Below the pieces are notes generated by a model. The model was given only the letters and a program-made list of their open reading frames with translations. It made no database searches and was not told the DNA's origin. Position numbers and translations under genes: made by a program. Positions 29,983 through 37,958 of a stretch of DNA of 64,000 bases are shown one piece after another (positions within the stretch are counted from its first letter, which is position 1; every line of letters starts with the position of its first letter). Source of the DNA: Clostridiales bacterium (GTDB lineage: Bacteria > Actinomycetota > Coriobacteriia > Anaerosomatales > SLCP01); NCBI GenBank assembly GCA_018333995.1, contig JAGXSG010000007.1, positions 62,001 to 126,000 of the forward strand, in the 5' to 3' direction.

Positions 29983-32096
29983 GGGGTCGCTTCTCACGTG
30001 GAGGTGATGAGCCCGGCGCCCGGCTGAATGGCGGTGCCCGCCACCACGAAGTTGGCGCGCCCGATCGCACGCCGGACGTCGTGCCGATCACGGTGAGCGT
30101 CACCGACGACTTCTCCCCGGGCGTGACAGGATTCATCCAGAGGTGGCGCTCGCTCCTCGTCGGGTACGGGATCACAGGCCGCCGAGCGCTTGAGCCCGCT
30201 ACGACTCTTCGCTACCCCCATGAGAAGGTCACCATTTCCCCGCGATGGCGTGGAGCGCTCCGGCTACGAGGAATTCTGGGCCGCGACGAAATCGGCCTGC
30301 TCAAAGCGTCGCCACCCGTCTACAACGACCTCATCGACGAGCTCTACTCCGCTGACCGGCTCCCGCCATGCGTGGGAAACTGTCCTGCTAACGTAGACGC
30401 TCGCGGACAGGGCTATCTGCTCGCCGAGGGAAGGGCTGCCGAGGCGTACGAACTCGTCAGGGAGCGCAACATCTTGCCGGGTGTTCTTGGCAGGATATGT
30501 CACCACCCGTGCGAGACCGCGTGCCGCCGCAGCTACTACGACGAACCCGTCGCGATCAGGCCGCTGCACCGTCATGCGTACGAGGAGTTTGTCAAGGTCG
30601 CCGAGGAGCGGCTCACTTTGCTGCCGGTGACGCGCGAGGAGCGAGTCGCAATCATCGGCTCTGGACCGAGCGGACTCGCGGCGGCCTTTGACCTGATGAG
30701 CCTGGGCTACTCGGTGACTGTGTACGAGAAGGACAGCCACCCGGGAGGCGCGCTGTACTCGGGTGTTCCGGCGTACCGACTGCCACGGGAAATCTTGCTC
30801 GGAGAGATCGAATATTTGGTGAGGCTGGGCCTCGAGCTGAAACTCGGTATCGAGGTGGGTACCGACGTTCCCATCGACTACCTCATGGGCGAGTACGACG
30901 CTGTTCTCATCGCTGCGGGTCTTCAGGAGAGCCGGATCATTCCCCTTCCTGGCAGCGATGCGACCGGCGTGGAGGGCGCCCTGCCGTTCCTCAAGGCCGC
31001 CAACTGGAAGGGCGATGCCGGGGTAAAGGGCCAGCGCGTCTTGGTGATCGGCGGCGGCAATGTCGCCGTGGATGTCGCGAGATGCGCTGTCCGCACGGGA
31101 GCCGCTGAGGTGCGTCTGGCATGTCTCGAGGCAGATGATGAGATGCCGTGCCATCCGTGGGAGATCGAGGAAGCGCTCGACGAGGGTGTCATCGCGATGT
31201 GCTCTCTCGGCCCGGAAGAAGTACTCACGACATCCGGCGGGCTCGTTAGGGGGATGAGGATGCGGGAGTGCCTCGGGGTGTTCGACGCCGCTGGTCGCTT
31301 TGCGCCGCGATTTGGCGAGGGATATACCGATATCGCGTGTGACGTCGTGGTGTTCGCGGTTGGTCAGGCTCCCGCGCTCGCCGATCTGGTCGCGGGATCA
31401 GACCTCAGACTGACCGAGCGTGGGCTGCTGCCGGTCGACGGGACGCTGTTTACCACCTCGCATCCAGGCGTATTCGCGTGCGGCGAGGTCGTGACGGGAC
31501 CCGGAAGCGCGATCGGATCGATCGCGACCGGTCACGAAGCGGCGATCTCGATCCATCGCCACTTGCGTGGCGAGGACCTGCGCGCTGAGCGCACGTTGCG
31601 TCCGGTGCCGCTCTACTCGGCGTATCAGAAGGCCACTCTCGCAGGCGTGGAGAGCTCCCGCTTGCGAGCGGTGATGCCCATGGCCCGTGCCGAGGAGCGT
31701 GCGAAGGACTTTCGACCCATCGAACTTGGCTTCACGCATCTCGAGGCGCTGAACGAAGCCGCCCGGTGTTTGCGATGCCAATCCGAGGTGTGCGTGGGCT
31801 GCACCTTCTGCGCGCGAACGTGTCCTGATTACGCCATCGAAGTTGACCGTATCGACGATCCTGGCGGCAGGTGCGTCACTCGCTACGATCTCGACCTGAC
31901 CAAGTGCTGCTTCTGCGGACTGTGCGCCGAGCAGTGTCCGACCGACGCTCTTGCGCATACCGGTAGCTACGAACTGACCTTCTACCACCGCGATCTTGCT
32001 GTCCTCGACCGCGACGAGATGCTCCGCGATGGCATCGGCACCCGGGTCACGGGGCGTGACGCTGTGTGTCACGAGGCCAGAAAGGCCGGATCATGA
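29973..32096 (+). CDS. NuoI-like subunit with an inserted GltD-type Fe-S/FAD/NAD(P)H oxidoreductase module
   Basis: A 707-residue protein in the nuoI position. Residues about 54-98 (YGITGRRALEP, LRYPHEK, SPRWRGALRL) match the membrane-side N-terminus of NuoI. Then comes a complete GltD/NfnB-like module: N-terminal Fe-S domain (C133, C137, C176, C180, C184), FAD site VAIIGSGPSGLAAAF (from about 225) and NAD(P)H site VIGGGNVAVDVARCAV. From about 599 the NuoI ferredoxin resumes: CVGCTFCARTCP (607-617), CCFCGLCAEQCPTDA (645-655) and the NuoI-like tail SYELTFYHRDLAVLDRDEML. It would oxidise NAD(P)H on FAD and pass electrons through its clusters to N2 on NuoB. The operon has no nuoE, F or G. GTG 29973 overlaps the nuoH stop; GTG 30081, just before the NuoI part, is a serious alternative and would drop 36 Gly/Arg-rich residues. 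Confidence 0.85.
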   Translation: MAVGGRFSRGGDEPGARLNGGARHHEVGAPDRTPDVVPITVSVTDDFSPGVTGFIQRWRSLLVGYGITGRRALEPATTLRYPHEKVTISPRWRGALRLRGILGRDEIGLLKASPPVYNDLIDELYSADRLPPCVGNCPANVDARGQGYLLAEGRAAEAYELVRERNILPGVLGRICHHPCETACRRSYYDEPVAIRPLHRHAYEEFVKVAEERLTLLPVTREERVAIIGSGPSGLAAAFDLMSLGYSVTVYEKDSHPGGALYSGVPAYRLPREILLGEIEYLVRLGLELKLGIEVGTDVPIDYLMGEYDAVLIAAGLQESRIIPLPGSDATGVEGALPFLKAANWKGDAGVKGQRVLVIGGGNVAVDVARCAVRTGAAEVRLACLEADDEMPCHPWEIEEALDEGVIAMCSLGPEEVLTTSGGLVRGMRMRECLGVFDAAGRFAPRFGEGYTDIACDVVVFAVGQAPALADLVAGSDLRLTERGLLPVDGTLFTTSHPGVFACGEVVTGPGSAIGSIATGHEAAISIHRHLRGEDLRAERTLRPVPLYSAYQKATLAGVESSRLRAVMPMARAEERAKDFRPIELGFTHLEALNEAARCLRCQSEVCVGCTFCARTCPDYAIEVDRIDDPGGRCVTRYDLDLTKCCFCGLCAEQCPTDALAHTGSYELTFYHRDLAVLDRDEMLRDGIGTRVTGRDAVCHEARKAGS

Positions 32097-32587
32097 CGGG
32101 AGACGCGATCGTGTATGCCGTTCTTGCCGGCGTCGCCATTGCCGGAGGACTCATCACGGTGTTCACCCGGGACATCACGCGAATGATGATCGGGCTCGGC
32201 GCGTTTCTTCTGGCACTCGCCGGCTTCTTCGTCTATTGGGGTGCGGTGTTTCTGGGCGCGGTACAGCTGTTTGTCTATGTTGGCGGCGTGCTCGTGCTGT
32301 TTGTCTTTGCCATCATGCTCGTGCATCGGGGCTCCGACGGCTCACCTCGGCTTGAAACCAGACACGACGTCGCCGCGCTCACCGTCGCCGGCGGGGTGTT
32401 TTTCATGGTTGTCTCGACACTTCAAGACGTCGCTCCCCGCGGCGTGGAAGGCGCGATTGACTCTGACACCGACAGGATCGCCGAGGTGTTCCTTGGTCCG
32501 ATGCTCACCCACTTTGAGATGGCTGGCGTGCTGCTGCTGGCAGTTCTTGTCGCGGTGGTTGTGATTGTGGGCGGGAGGGAGAAGTGA
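32093..32587 (+). CDS. nuoJ: NADH-quinone oxidoreductase subunit J
   Basis: A 164-residue membrane subunit with five predicted helices. The third helix GAVQLFVYVGGVLVLFVFAI carries the conserved Tyr-Val-Gly-Gly that forms the pi-bulge helix seen to move during complex I turnover. ATG 32093 overlaps the stop of the fused flavoprotein gene (ATGA). The stop overlaps nuoK by GTGA. The loop between helices 3 and 4 is short and the C-terminus ends on a charged GGREK, within normal limits for the family. Confidence 0.92.
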   Translation: MTGDAIVYAVLAGVAIAGGLITVFTRDITRMMIGLGAFLLALAGFFVYWGAVFLGAVQLFVYVGGVLVLFVFAIMLVHRGSDGSPRLETRHDVAALTVAGGVFFMVVSTLQDVAPRGVEGAIDSDTDRIAEVFLGPMLTHFEMAGVLLLAVLVAVVVIVGGREK

Positions 32588-32898
32588 GCCTCCTCGTAGT
32601 GTCGATGTTGCTGTTCTCAGTCGGGCTCTATGGAGTGCTGACCCGCCGAGACCTTGTGGCTGTGCTGGCGTCCATTGAGGTGATGCTCGGCTCGGCGACA
32701 CTCCTGTTGATCGGGATGGCGGCATCGAGCGCGCCTATCGCCGATCTTGATCTGGCGGGCGCGCGGATCGAAGTCACCGCAATGCTGATCATCGTGCTGG
32801 CCGCCGCCGAGGCGGCGATAGGCCTCGCGCTCGTCGTGGCTGTAGCCCGGCGTTTCCGGTCAACGAACATCGATGAGCTCACTGGGTTGGGAGGGTAG
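32584..32898 (+). CDS. nuoK: NADH-quinone oxidoreductase subunit K
   Basis: A 104-residue subunit with three helices. The two buried glutamates of the proton path are present: one in VLASIEVMLGSATLLL and one in IVLAAAEAAIGLALVV. It begins at the GTG overlapping the nuoJ stop. The C-terminal tail (RRFRSTNIDELTGLGG) is usual for the family. A ribosome binding site for nuoL (GGGAGGG) lies over its stop codon. Confidence 0.93.
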   Translation: MSLLVVSMLLFSVGLYGVLTRRDLVAVLASIEVMLGSATLLLIGMAASSAPIADLDLAGARIEVTAMLIIVLAAAEAAIGLALVVAVARRFRSTNIDELTGLGG

Positions 32899-32899
32899 C

Positions 32900-34732
32900 G
32901 TGGAGGCGCTCGTGACACACGGATGGAGCGTGGTCGCCGTTCCGGTAGCCGTCGCGTGCGCCGTTGCGCTTGCGGGACGCAGACTCGGCAGGGGTGTTGC
33001 GTTGCTCGCATCTCTCGCCCCAGCGTGGGTGCTGGCGACCGGCGTCTCAGCGGCGTTGTTCGCGCCTGTTGGAGGCGAGGGGGCGATCGGTGCAGGGGCG
33101 CTTCCTTGGCTTGGCGTAGGACTCGATGTGGGCTGGGCGATAGACGGGCTTGCGACCGTCATGCTCTGCCTGGTGGGCATCGTCGCGCTGCTCGTCATTG
33201 TGTTCTCCGATGGGTACCTTGCGCTCGCCGAGGCGCGTCCACGCTATTTCGCGCTACTCGCGCTGTTCACCGGAGCGATGTCGTTACTCGTGATCGCTGA
33301 CGGATTTCTCGGCCTGTTTATCGGGTGGGAGCTCGTAGGGGCGTGCTCATACCTGCTCATCGGCTACTGGTTTACCAAAGCCGAGGCGGCCTCTGCGGCA
33401 ATGAAGGCATTCCTCACGACGCGCGTCGGCGATGTCGGTCTCTTGATCGCCCTTGCGGTGCTCTTCGCCGAAGTGGGCGATTTGTCGTTTGCGGCTGTGG
33501 CCGCCGCTGTTCCTCGGATGGCTCCCGAGACCGTGACCGTGGTTGCGCTGCTGCTGCTGGCGGGTGCCGTAGGCAAGTCCGCGCAGTTCCCGCTGCACAT
33601 CTGGCTGCCTGACGCGATGGAGGGTCCGACCCCTGTCTCCGCGCTCATACACGCGGCGACGATGGTGGCGGCAGGCGTGTTCCTGCTCGCGCGGGCGTGG
33701 CCGCTGTTGGGCGCTTCTGAGGTAGCGCTCATGGCGACCTTGGCGGCGGGAGTCGTTACGGCGGTCCTCGCCGCCGCGGCGGCGTGTGCGCAAAGTGACA
33801 TCAAGAAGATGCTCGCCTACTCGACGATAAGCCAACTCGGCTTCATGTTCGCCGCCATCGGTGCCGGCGCATGGGCCGCCGCGATCTTCCATCTAGTAAC
33901 CCACGCCTCATTCAAAGCGCTGCTCTTCCTTGGCGCCGGAAGCGTGATCCACTCTACTGGTACCCAAGAGATGCGACACGCTGGCGGGATCGCTCGGCTG
34001 ATGCCGCTCACGGCCGTGACGTGGTTCGTGGGCGCAGCGGCGCTCGCGGGCGTCCCTCCGTTCGCTGGCTTTTTCAGTAAGGACAAGATCCTGGACGCTG
34101 TGTGGGGCTTTGACGCAGTGTGGGGCGCCGCGCTTTTCGCGGCGAGTGCGCTTACCGCGCTCTATATCACTCGCGCCACGGTGCTCGTCTTCTTTGGCGC
34201 GTATCGCGGGCACGGGTCTCCGCACGAGGGCGGGTTGCGGATGCGTGGCCCGCTTGTCGCGCTCGCCGTTCTTGCGGCCATCCTTGGATTTGCAGGTGGC
34301 CCGGTCTTCGCGCTCATCGGCGGAGGCGCGGCTGAACTCGACCTCGCGATCGCCGCCGCCGCAACGACGTTCGCGGTGACCGGCGGCGTGATAGGGATGC
34401 TTTTCGCGCGCCGCTCCCTTGTGAGGGGCGAGGTAGTGCACCCGCCCTCACACGCTGGCCTCTCCAGTTGGGCGCGCTCGGGTTTTGGCTGGGACACGCT
34501 GGTCGCCGCTATGATCACTCGGCCCGCCGCGGCGGTAGTCCAACTACTGGACCGGAGGATCGATCGCGGCGTCATCGACCGCATTGCCGAGGGCGCTGGG
34601 ACGGCCTCTCGCGTTGTGGGTAGCGGATTTTCTGCGCTGCAGTCCGGCGACGGACAGTGGTACGCCACGATGACGGGCGCTGGCGCTGTTGCTCTGCTCA
34701 CGCTCGTCGCGCTCATCGGAAGGGGGCTCTAA
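32900..34732 (+). CDS. nuoL: NADH-quinone oxidoreductase subunit L (antiporter-like)
   Basis: A 610-residue antiporter-like subunit at the far end of the membrane arm, with about 16 helices plus the long lateral helix expected near the C-terminus. Conserved features are GWELVGACSYLLIGYW with the key Glu, the Lys helix AGAVGKSAQFPLHIWLPDAMEGPTPVSALIHAATMV (split here by the broken helix), KKMLAYSTISQLGFM, and VTHASFKALLFLGAGSVIHST. GTG 32900 has GGGAGGG five bases upstream; ATG 32873 lies inside nuoK. It overlaps nothing and nuoM follows four bases after its stop. Confidence 0.93.
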   Translation: MEALVTHGWSVVAVPVAVACAVALAGRRLGRGVALLASLAPAWVLATGVSAALFAPVGGEGAIGAGALPWLGVGLDVGWAIDGLATVMLCLVGIVALLVIVFSDGYLALAEARPRYFALLALFTGAMSLLVIADGFLGLFIGWELVGACSYLLIGYWFTKAEAASAAMKAFLTTRVGDVGLLIALAVLFAEVGDLSFAAVAAAVPRMAPETVTVVALLLLAGAVGKSAQFPLHIWLPDAMEGPTPVSALIHAATMVAAGVFLLARAWPLLGASEVALMATLAAGVVTAVLAAAAACAQSDIKKMLAYSTISQLGFMFAAIGAGAWAAAIFHLVTHASFKALLFLGAGSVIHSTGTQEMRHAGGIARLMPLTAVTWFVGAAALAGVPPFAGFFSKDKILDAVWGFDAVWGAALFAASALTALYITRATVLVFFGAYRGHGSPHEGGLRMRGPLVALAVLAAILGFAGGPVFALIGGGAAELDLAIAAAATTFAVTGGVIGMLFARRSLVRGEVVHPPSHAGLSSWARSGFGWDTLVAAMITRPAAAVVQLLDRRIDRGVIDRIAEGAGTASRVVGSGFSALQSGDGQWYATMTGAGAVALLTLVALIGRGL

Positions 34733-34736
34733 GACC

Positions 34737-36182
34737 ATGCTCGCGGTCGATCTGTTGGTCTTACTCCCGCTCGCAGGCGCGATCGCGGTTGTGGTGATTG
34801 GCGCACGCGCGCCTCGTTTTGCGCGCGTGATCTCGCTGTGCGTGTCCTTTGGACCGGCGCTTCTGCTCGCCTCACTCGCGCCCCACTGGTTGCTTGATGG
34901 AACGGCTGTTGTGGGGACCGCGATACCGACCGACGCCTTTTCGTTCTGGTCGCTTCGCATCGACGGGATGAGCGCGCCGTTGCTTGCGCTTGGCGCCCTG
35001 CTCGGCCCGGTTGCGGTGCTTGCATCGTGGAATGTCGAGAAGCGGGCCGTCGCGCACCACGCGCTTCTGCTCGGCCTGCAAGCTGCGATAGCCGGCGTCT
35101 TTCTTGCCGCTGACATCGTGCTCCTCTATGTGTTTTGGGAGGCTGTGCTGATCCCGATGTACTTCCTCATCGGCGTGTGGGGCCACGAGGGGCGAAAGCA
35201 CGCCGCGATGAAGTTCTTCATCTACACCTTCGCGGGGAGCGCCCTCATGCTTGTCGGCATTCTTGTCGCGATTTTCCAGACGGGCCAGACCTCGATTGAA
35301 GCCATTGTCGGATCGGCCGGGAGCATCTCCGATCCGGCACTTGTGTTTTGGCTGATCGCCGCGGGCATGCTCGTGAAGATTCCCGCCGTCCCGCTGCATA
35401 CGTGGCTTGCCGACGCCCATGTGGAGGCGCCGACAGCCGGTTCCATCCTGCTTGCGGGCCTTCTGCTCAAGATGGGCGGATATGGTTTCATGCGTGTCGC
35501 GATCCCGATCGCGCCAGACGTGTTTATCGACGCGCGTGGGGCACTCGCCATCCTCGGCGGCATTGGAATCGTGTACGGGGCATCCCTCGCGTTCGCGCAG
35601 ATTGATTTGAAGCGCCTCATTGCGCTATCGAGCGTTTCGCACATGGGATTCGTGCTTCTTGCCATCTCATCTGGGACCGAGAACGGCTATCTCGCCGCCA
35701 TGCTTGTCATGGTGAGTCACGGCCTCATCGCGCCTCTGCTCTTCCTGCTCGCCGGGCAGCTCTACGAGCGAACCGGGACCCGTAGCATGGAGCGCTTCGG
35801 AGGTCTTGGCGTCACCATGCCGAGGTGGGCTGCGCTCTTCACGTTTGGCGCGCTTGCCTCACTTGGACTGCCAGGACTTTCCGGCTTTCCCGGGGAGCTG
35901 CTTGCGCTGGTCTCCGCGTTTGGCGCGTGGTCGTACTGGATGGCGCCGGCCGCTGCGGGAGTTGTGCTGGCGGCCGCGTACAACCTTCGCGCGGTTCGCG
36001 AGACGGTTTGGGGTCAGGCGAGCGGGGAGTGGAGCGGGATTGCCGATGTCGGCGTTCGCGATCTTGCTGGCACGCTTCTTCTCGGCGTTGCGATAGTCGC
36101 TGTGGGGGTGTGGCCAGGTGTTGTCACAGGTGCCACTGGCGATGTCTTCCGAGTGCTCGCGTCGATGACGGCGGGTGGATGA
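34737..36182 (+). CDS. nuoM: NADH-quinone oxidoreductase subunit M (antiporter-like)
   Basis: A 481-residue antiporter-like subunit with about 14 helices. The channel residues are visible in VLLYVFWEAVLIPMYFLIG (Glu), AGMLVKIPAVPLHTWLADAH (Lys and His), LLKMGGYGFMRVAIP and KRLIALSSVSHMGFVLLAI. ATG 34737 lies four bases beyond the nuoL stop; the open frame extends back to 34689 inside nuoL but without reason to use it. The end overlaps nuoN by eight bases if nuoN begins at GTG 36175. Confidence 0.93.
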   Translation: MLAVDLLVLLPLAGAIAVVVIGARAPRFARVISLCVSFGPALLLASLAPHWLLDGTAVVGTAIPTDAFSFWSLRIDGMSAPLLALGALLGPVAVLASWNVEKRAVAHHALLLGLQAAIAGVFLAADIVLLYVFWEAVLIPMYFLIGVWGHEGRKHAAMKFFIYTFAGSALMLVGILVAIFQTGQTSIEAIVGSAGSISDPALVFWLIAAGMLVKIPAVPLHTWLADAHVEAPTAGSILLAGLLLKMGGYGFMRVAIPIAPDVFIDARGALAILGGIGIVYGASLAFAQIDLKRLIALSSVSHMGFVLLAISSGTENGYLAAMLVMVSHGLIAPLLFLLAGQLYERTGTRSMERFGGLGVTMPRWAALFTFGALASLGLPGLSGFPGELLALVSAFGAWSYWMAPAAAGVVLAAAYNLRAVRETVWGQASGEWSGIADVGVRDLAGTLLLGVAIVAVGVWPGVVTGATGDVFRVLASMTAGG

Positions 36183-37656
36183 CGTGGAGCAGGTAGCTCT
36201 CATCACGGTTTTCGCTCCGCATATTGCCGCCACGGCGGCGGCCGTCATCGCGTTGGTGTTTGACGCGTTTTCGCGGCGTGGACTTGCGGTAGCGGCCTGC
36301 GCCACGGGTCTTGCCGTCGCCGCGGCACTGTCCGCGCTCGCCGTGGCGCGTCCGGGCTCACTTTCCGGCGACATTGCTGTGAGCGGAGCGGGATTCTCGG
36401 CAGTGGGCACCGTCGTGTTCGCAACAGGCGCGGTGGTGATGCTTGGATCGTGGCGATACTTCACATCCGCCGAGATGGGCGGAGGGCTTGCCGCGCTCGC
36501 CACCGTTGCGCTCGCCGCCGCGGCCGCGCTCTCACACGCTGCTGATCTGCTGATTGTGTTGATTTGCCTGGAGGTGATGGCGGTCGCGAGTTACGCGCTT
36601 GTGTGGTCCGCCCGGACGCCAGCATCCACGGAAGCCGCGATCAAGTTCTTTATCCAAGGCGCGGTCGCGACCGGACTGTTCGTGCTCGGTCTGGCGGTAT
36701 TGTTTGGGTTGTATGGAGCGTCGACGTCGTACGTATCGCTCAACGTCCAGACCCGCGAGATCTCCGGTCAAGGCGTCACCACCGCGTTCGCGCTCCTCGT
36801 AGCGGCTTTCTCCTACAAGCTCGGGGCGTTTCCGTTCCATTCGTGGGCACCTGACGCGTTTGAAAGCGCGCCACCGCACGCCTCGGCGTTGCTGGCGGGC
36901 ATACCTAAACTCGCCGCTGGCGTCGCGATGATGCTGCTATTCCCGCTCGCGGTCTTCTCGCATGTCAACCCAGTGATCTACCTCTGGGTGTTTGGTGCGC
37001 TCGCTGCCGGTTCGATGGCGTTCGGGGTCTTTGGCGGCCTCGTGCAACGTTCCTACACCAGGATGCTTGGGTATTCGGGCGTCGCACACGTTGGCTTCGC
37101 GCTGATTGCGCTCGCAACCGGTCCTCAGGCGATGAACGCGCTAGCGGCGATGCTCATCTTCTACGCGATCGCCGCCGCTGGCGCGTATCTGGCCGCAGGA
37201 TGCGTGCGGGCGTTGCGTCCGGCGTGGGACGGATCGATCGAGGGGATGGCGGGTATTGGCCGCCAGAGCCCGTTGCTCGGGTTCGCCCTTACAATCGCGC
37301 TCTTCTCCCTCGTTGGGATGCCGCTCACCGCCGGGTTCTGGGGTAAATTCCTGCTGCTTGGAGTAGCGGTGTCCGCCGGTCTGTGGTGGCTTGCGCTCAT
37401 CGGCGTGATCGCGTCCGTAGTGTCGTTTGGCTACTACGGCGCGGTGCTGAAGGCGATTTACTTCTCGGCGTCATCCGGTGATGCAGGGAATGCTGGCGAC
37501 GCCGGCGATGCTGAGGCGCTAGTCTGCGAGACAGCCTGTCCTGATAGACCCGCGCTTGCCGCGCTGTTCGTGCTGTCTTTTCTGCTGCTGGCGGCCGGCA
37601 TCGTTCCGCTCGCCACTGGGCTCAGCTGGATAGTCAGGACCCTCACATTTGTCTGA
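36175..37656 (+). CDS. nuoN: NADH-quinone oxidoreductase subunit N (antiporter-like)
   Basis: A 493-residue antiporter-like subunit with about 14 helices and the last gene of the operon. Signatures are LLIVLICLEVMAVASYALV (Glu), SYKLGAFPFHSWAPDAFESAPPHASALLAG (Lys/His helix, in two parts), LGYSGVAHVGFALIA and GMPLTAGFWGKF. Two GTGs, 36175 and 36184, can start it; both overlap or abut the nuoM stop. An unusual short insertion rich in Gly, Asp and Ala (GDAGNAGDAGDAE) interrupts the loop before the last helix, which looks like local codon-repeat expansion. Confidence 0.92.
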   Translation: MDDVEQVALITVFAPHIAATAAAVIALVFDAFSRRGLAVAACATGLAVAAALSALAVARPGSLSGDIAVSGAGFSAVGTVVFATGAVVMLGSWRYFTSAEMGGGLAALATVALAAAAALSHAADLLIVLICLEVMAVASYALVWSARTPASTEAAIKFFIQGAVATGLFVLGLAVLFGLYGASTSYVSLNVQTREISGQGVTTAFALLVAAFSYKLGAFPFHSWAPDAFESAPPHASALLAGIPKLAAGVAMMLLFPLAVFSHVNPVIYLWVFGALAAGSMAFGVFGGLVQRSYTRMLGYSGVAHVGFALIALATGPQAMNALAAMLIFYAIAAAGAYLAAGCVRALRPAWDGSIEGMAGIGRQSPLLGFALTIALFSLVGMPLTAGFWGKFLLLGVAVSAGLWWLALIGVIASVVSFGYYGAVLKAIYFSASSGDAGNAGDAGDAEALVCETACPDRPALAALFVLSFLLLAAGIVPLATGLSWIVRTLTFV

Positions 37657-37719
37657 CTGAAATAGGTTTTGAAGTGGCAATTTCCCCAGCGGTTCGCGCT
37701 CAGTTTCACGAAATTTTCC

Positions 37720-37748
37720 TTGCACCTGCCGGAGTGTCGCATTACAAT
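37720..37748 (+). promoter_or_regulatory. strong sigma-70-type promoter in the nuoN-flgM gap
   Basis: TTGCAC (37720-37725) and TACAAT (37743-37748) are separated by exactly 17 bases, the best consensus promoter in the window. Transcription would begin near 37755, directly before two hairpins. Confidence 0.65.
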
Positions 37749-37754
37749 GTCGTT

Positions 37755-37821
37755 GTGTTGCATGCGAATGCAACCCCTTACCCCTGAGCCTCAAGGTGCC
37801 GGCCTTGGGGCTCAACCTTTT
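37755..37821 (+). ncRNA. candidate small RNA of about 67 nt with C-rich single-stranded region
   Basis: From the predicted start, the RNA would form hairpin 1 (GTTGCAT/ATGCAAC with GCGA loop, 37757-37774), an unpaired C-rich stretch CCCTTACCCCT (37775-37785), and hairpin 2, which is the terminator. This is the layout of small RNAs that pair with Shine-Dalgarno sequences through C-rich unpaired segments. It could instead be a leader that attenuates transcription into flgM. No known RNA family is recognised. The remaining bases of the 302-base gap (37657-37958) hold the sigma-28-like box further on. Confidence 0.4.
37786..37821 (+). terminator. rho-independent terminator
   Basis: GAGCCTCAAGG (37786-37796) pairs with CCTTGGGGCTC (37803-37813) over 11 pairs with one wobble, loop TGCCGG, followed by AACC and TTTT (37818-37821). 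It would end both the nuo operon and the candidate small RNA. Confidence 0.65.
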
Positions 37822-37940
37822 CTGAGCACATCGCTCAAGCCGTGCGGCTCTACTCCAGACACCCAGCCCGCTGACGATGAAAAACCATCCGATTCATAAG
37901 ATATTCATACGGGTTAAGGGTCAAGAAGTTACTGCGCAAA

Positions 37941-37948
37941 GCCGATAC
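37941..37948 (+). promoter_or_regulatory. possible sigma-28 (FliA/SigD) -10 box before the flgM-like gene
   Basis: GCCGATAC matches seven of eight bases of the sigma-28 -10 consensus GCCGATAA. The -35 candidate 15 bases upstream, CAAG, is a poor match to TAAA. The box lies ten bases before ATG 37959, so the mRNA would be nearly leaderless. Confidence 0.35.
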
Positions 37949-37958
37949 GTACCACAGT

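Noticed and set aside
37900-37958. A possible cyclic-di-GMP (GEMM) riboswitch before flgM, suggested by GCGCAAAGCC.
   Set aside because: Only that short core is similar; the paired stems and the tetraloop receptor are missing and the space before the start codon is too small.
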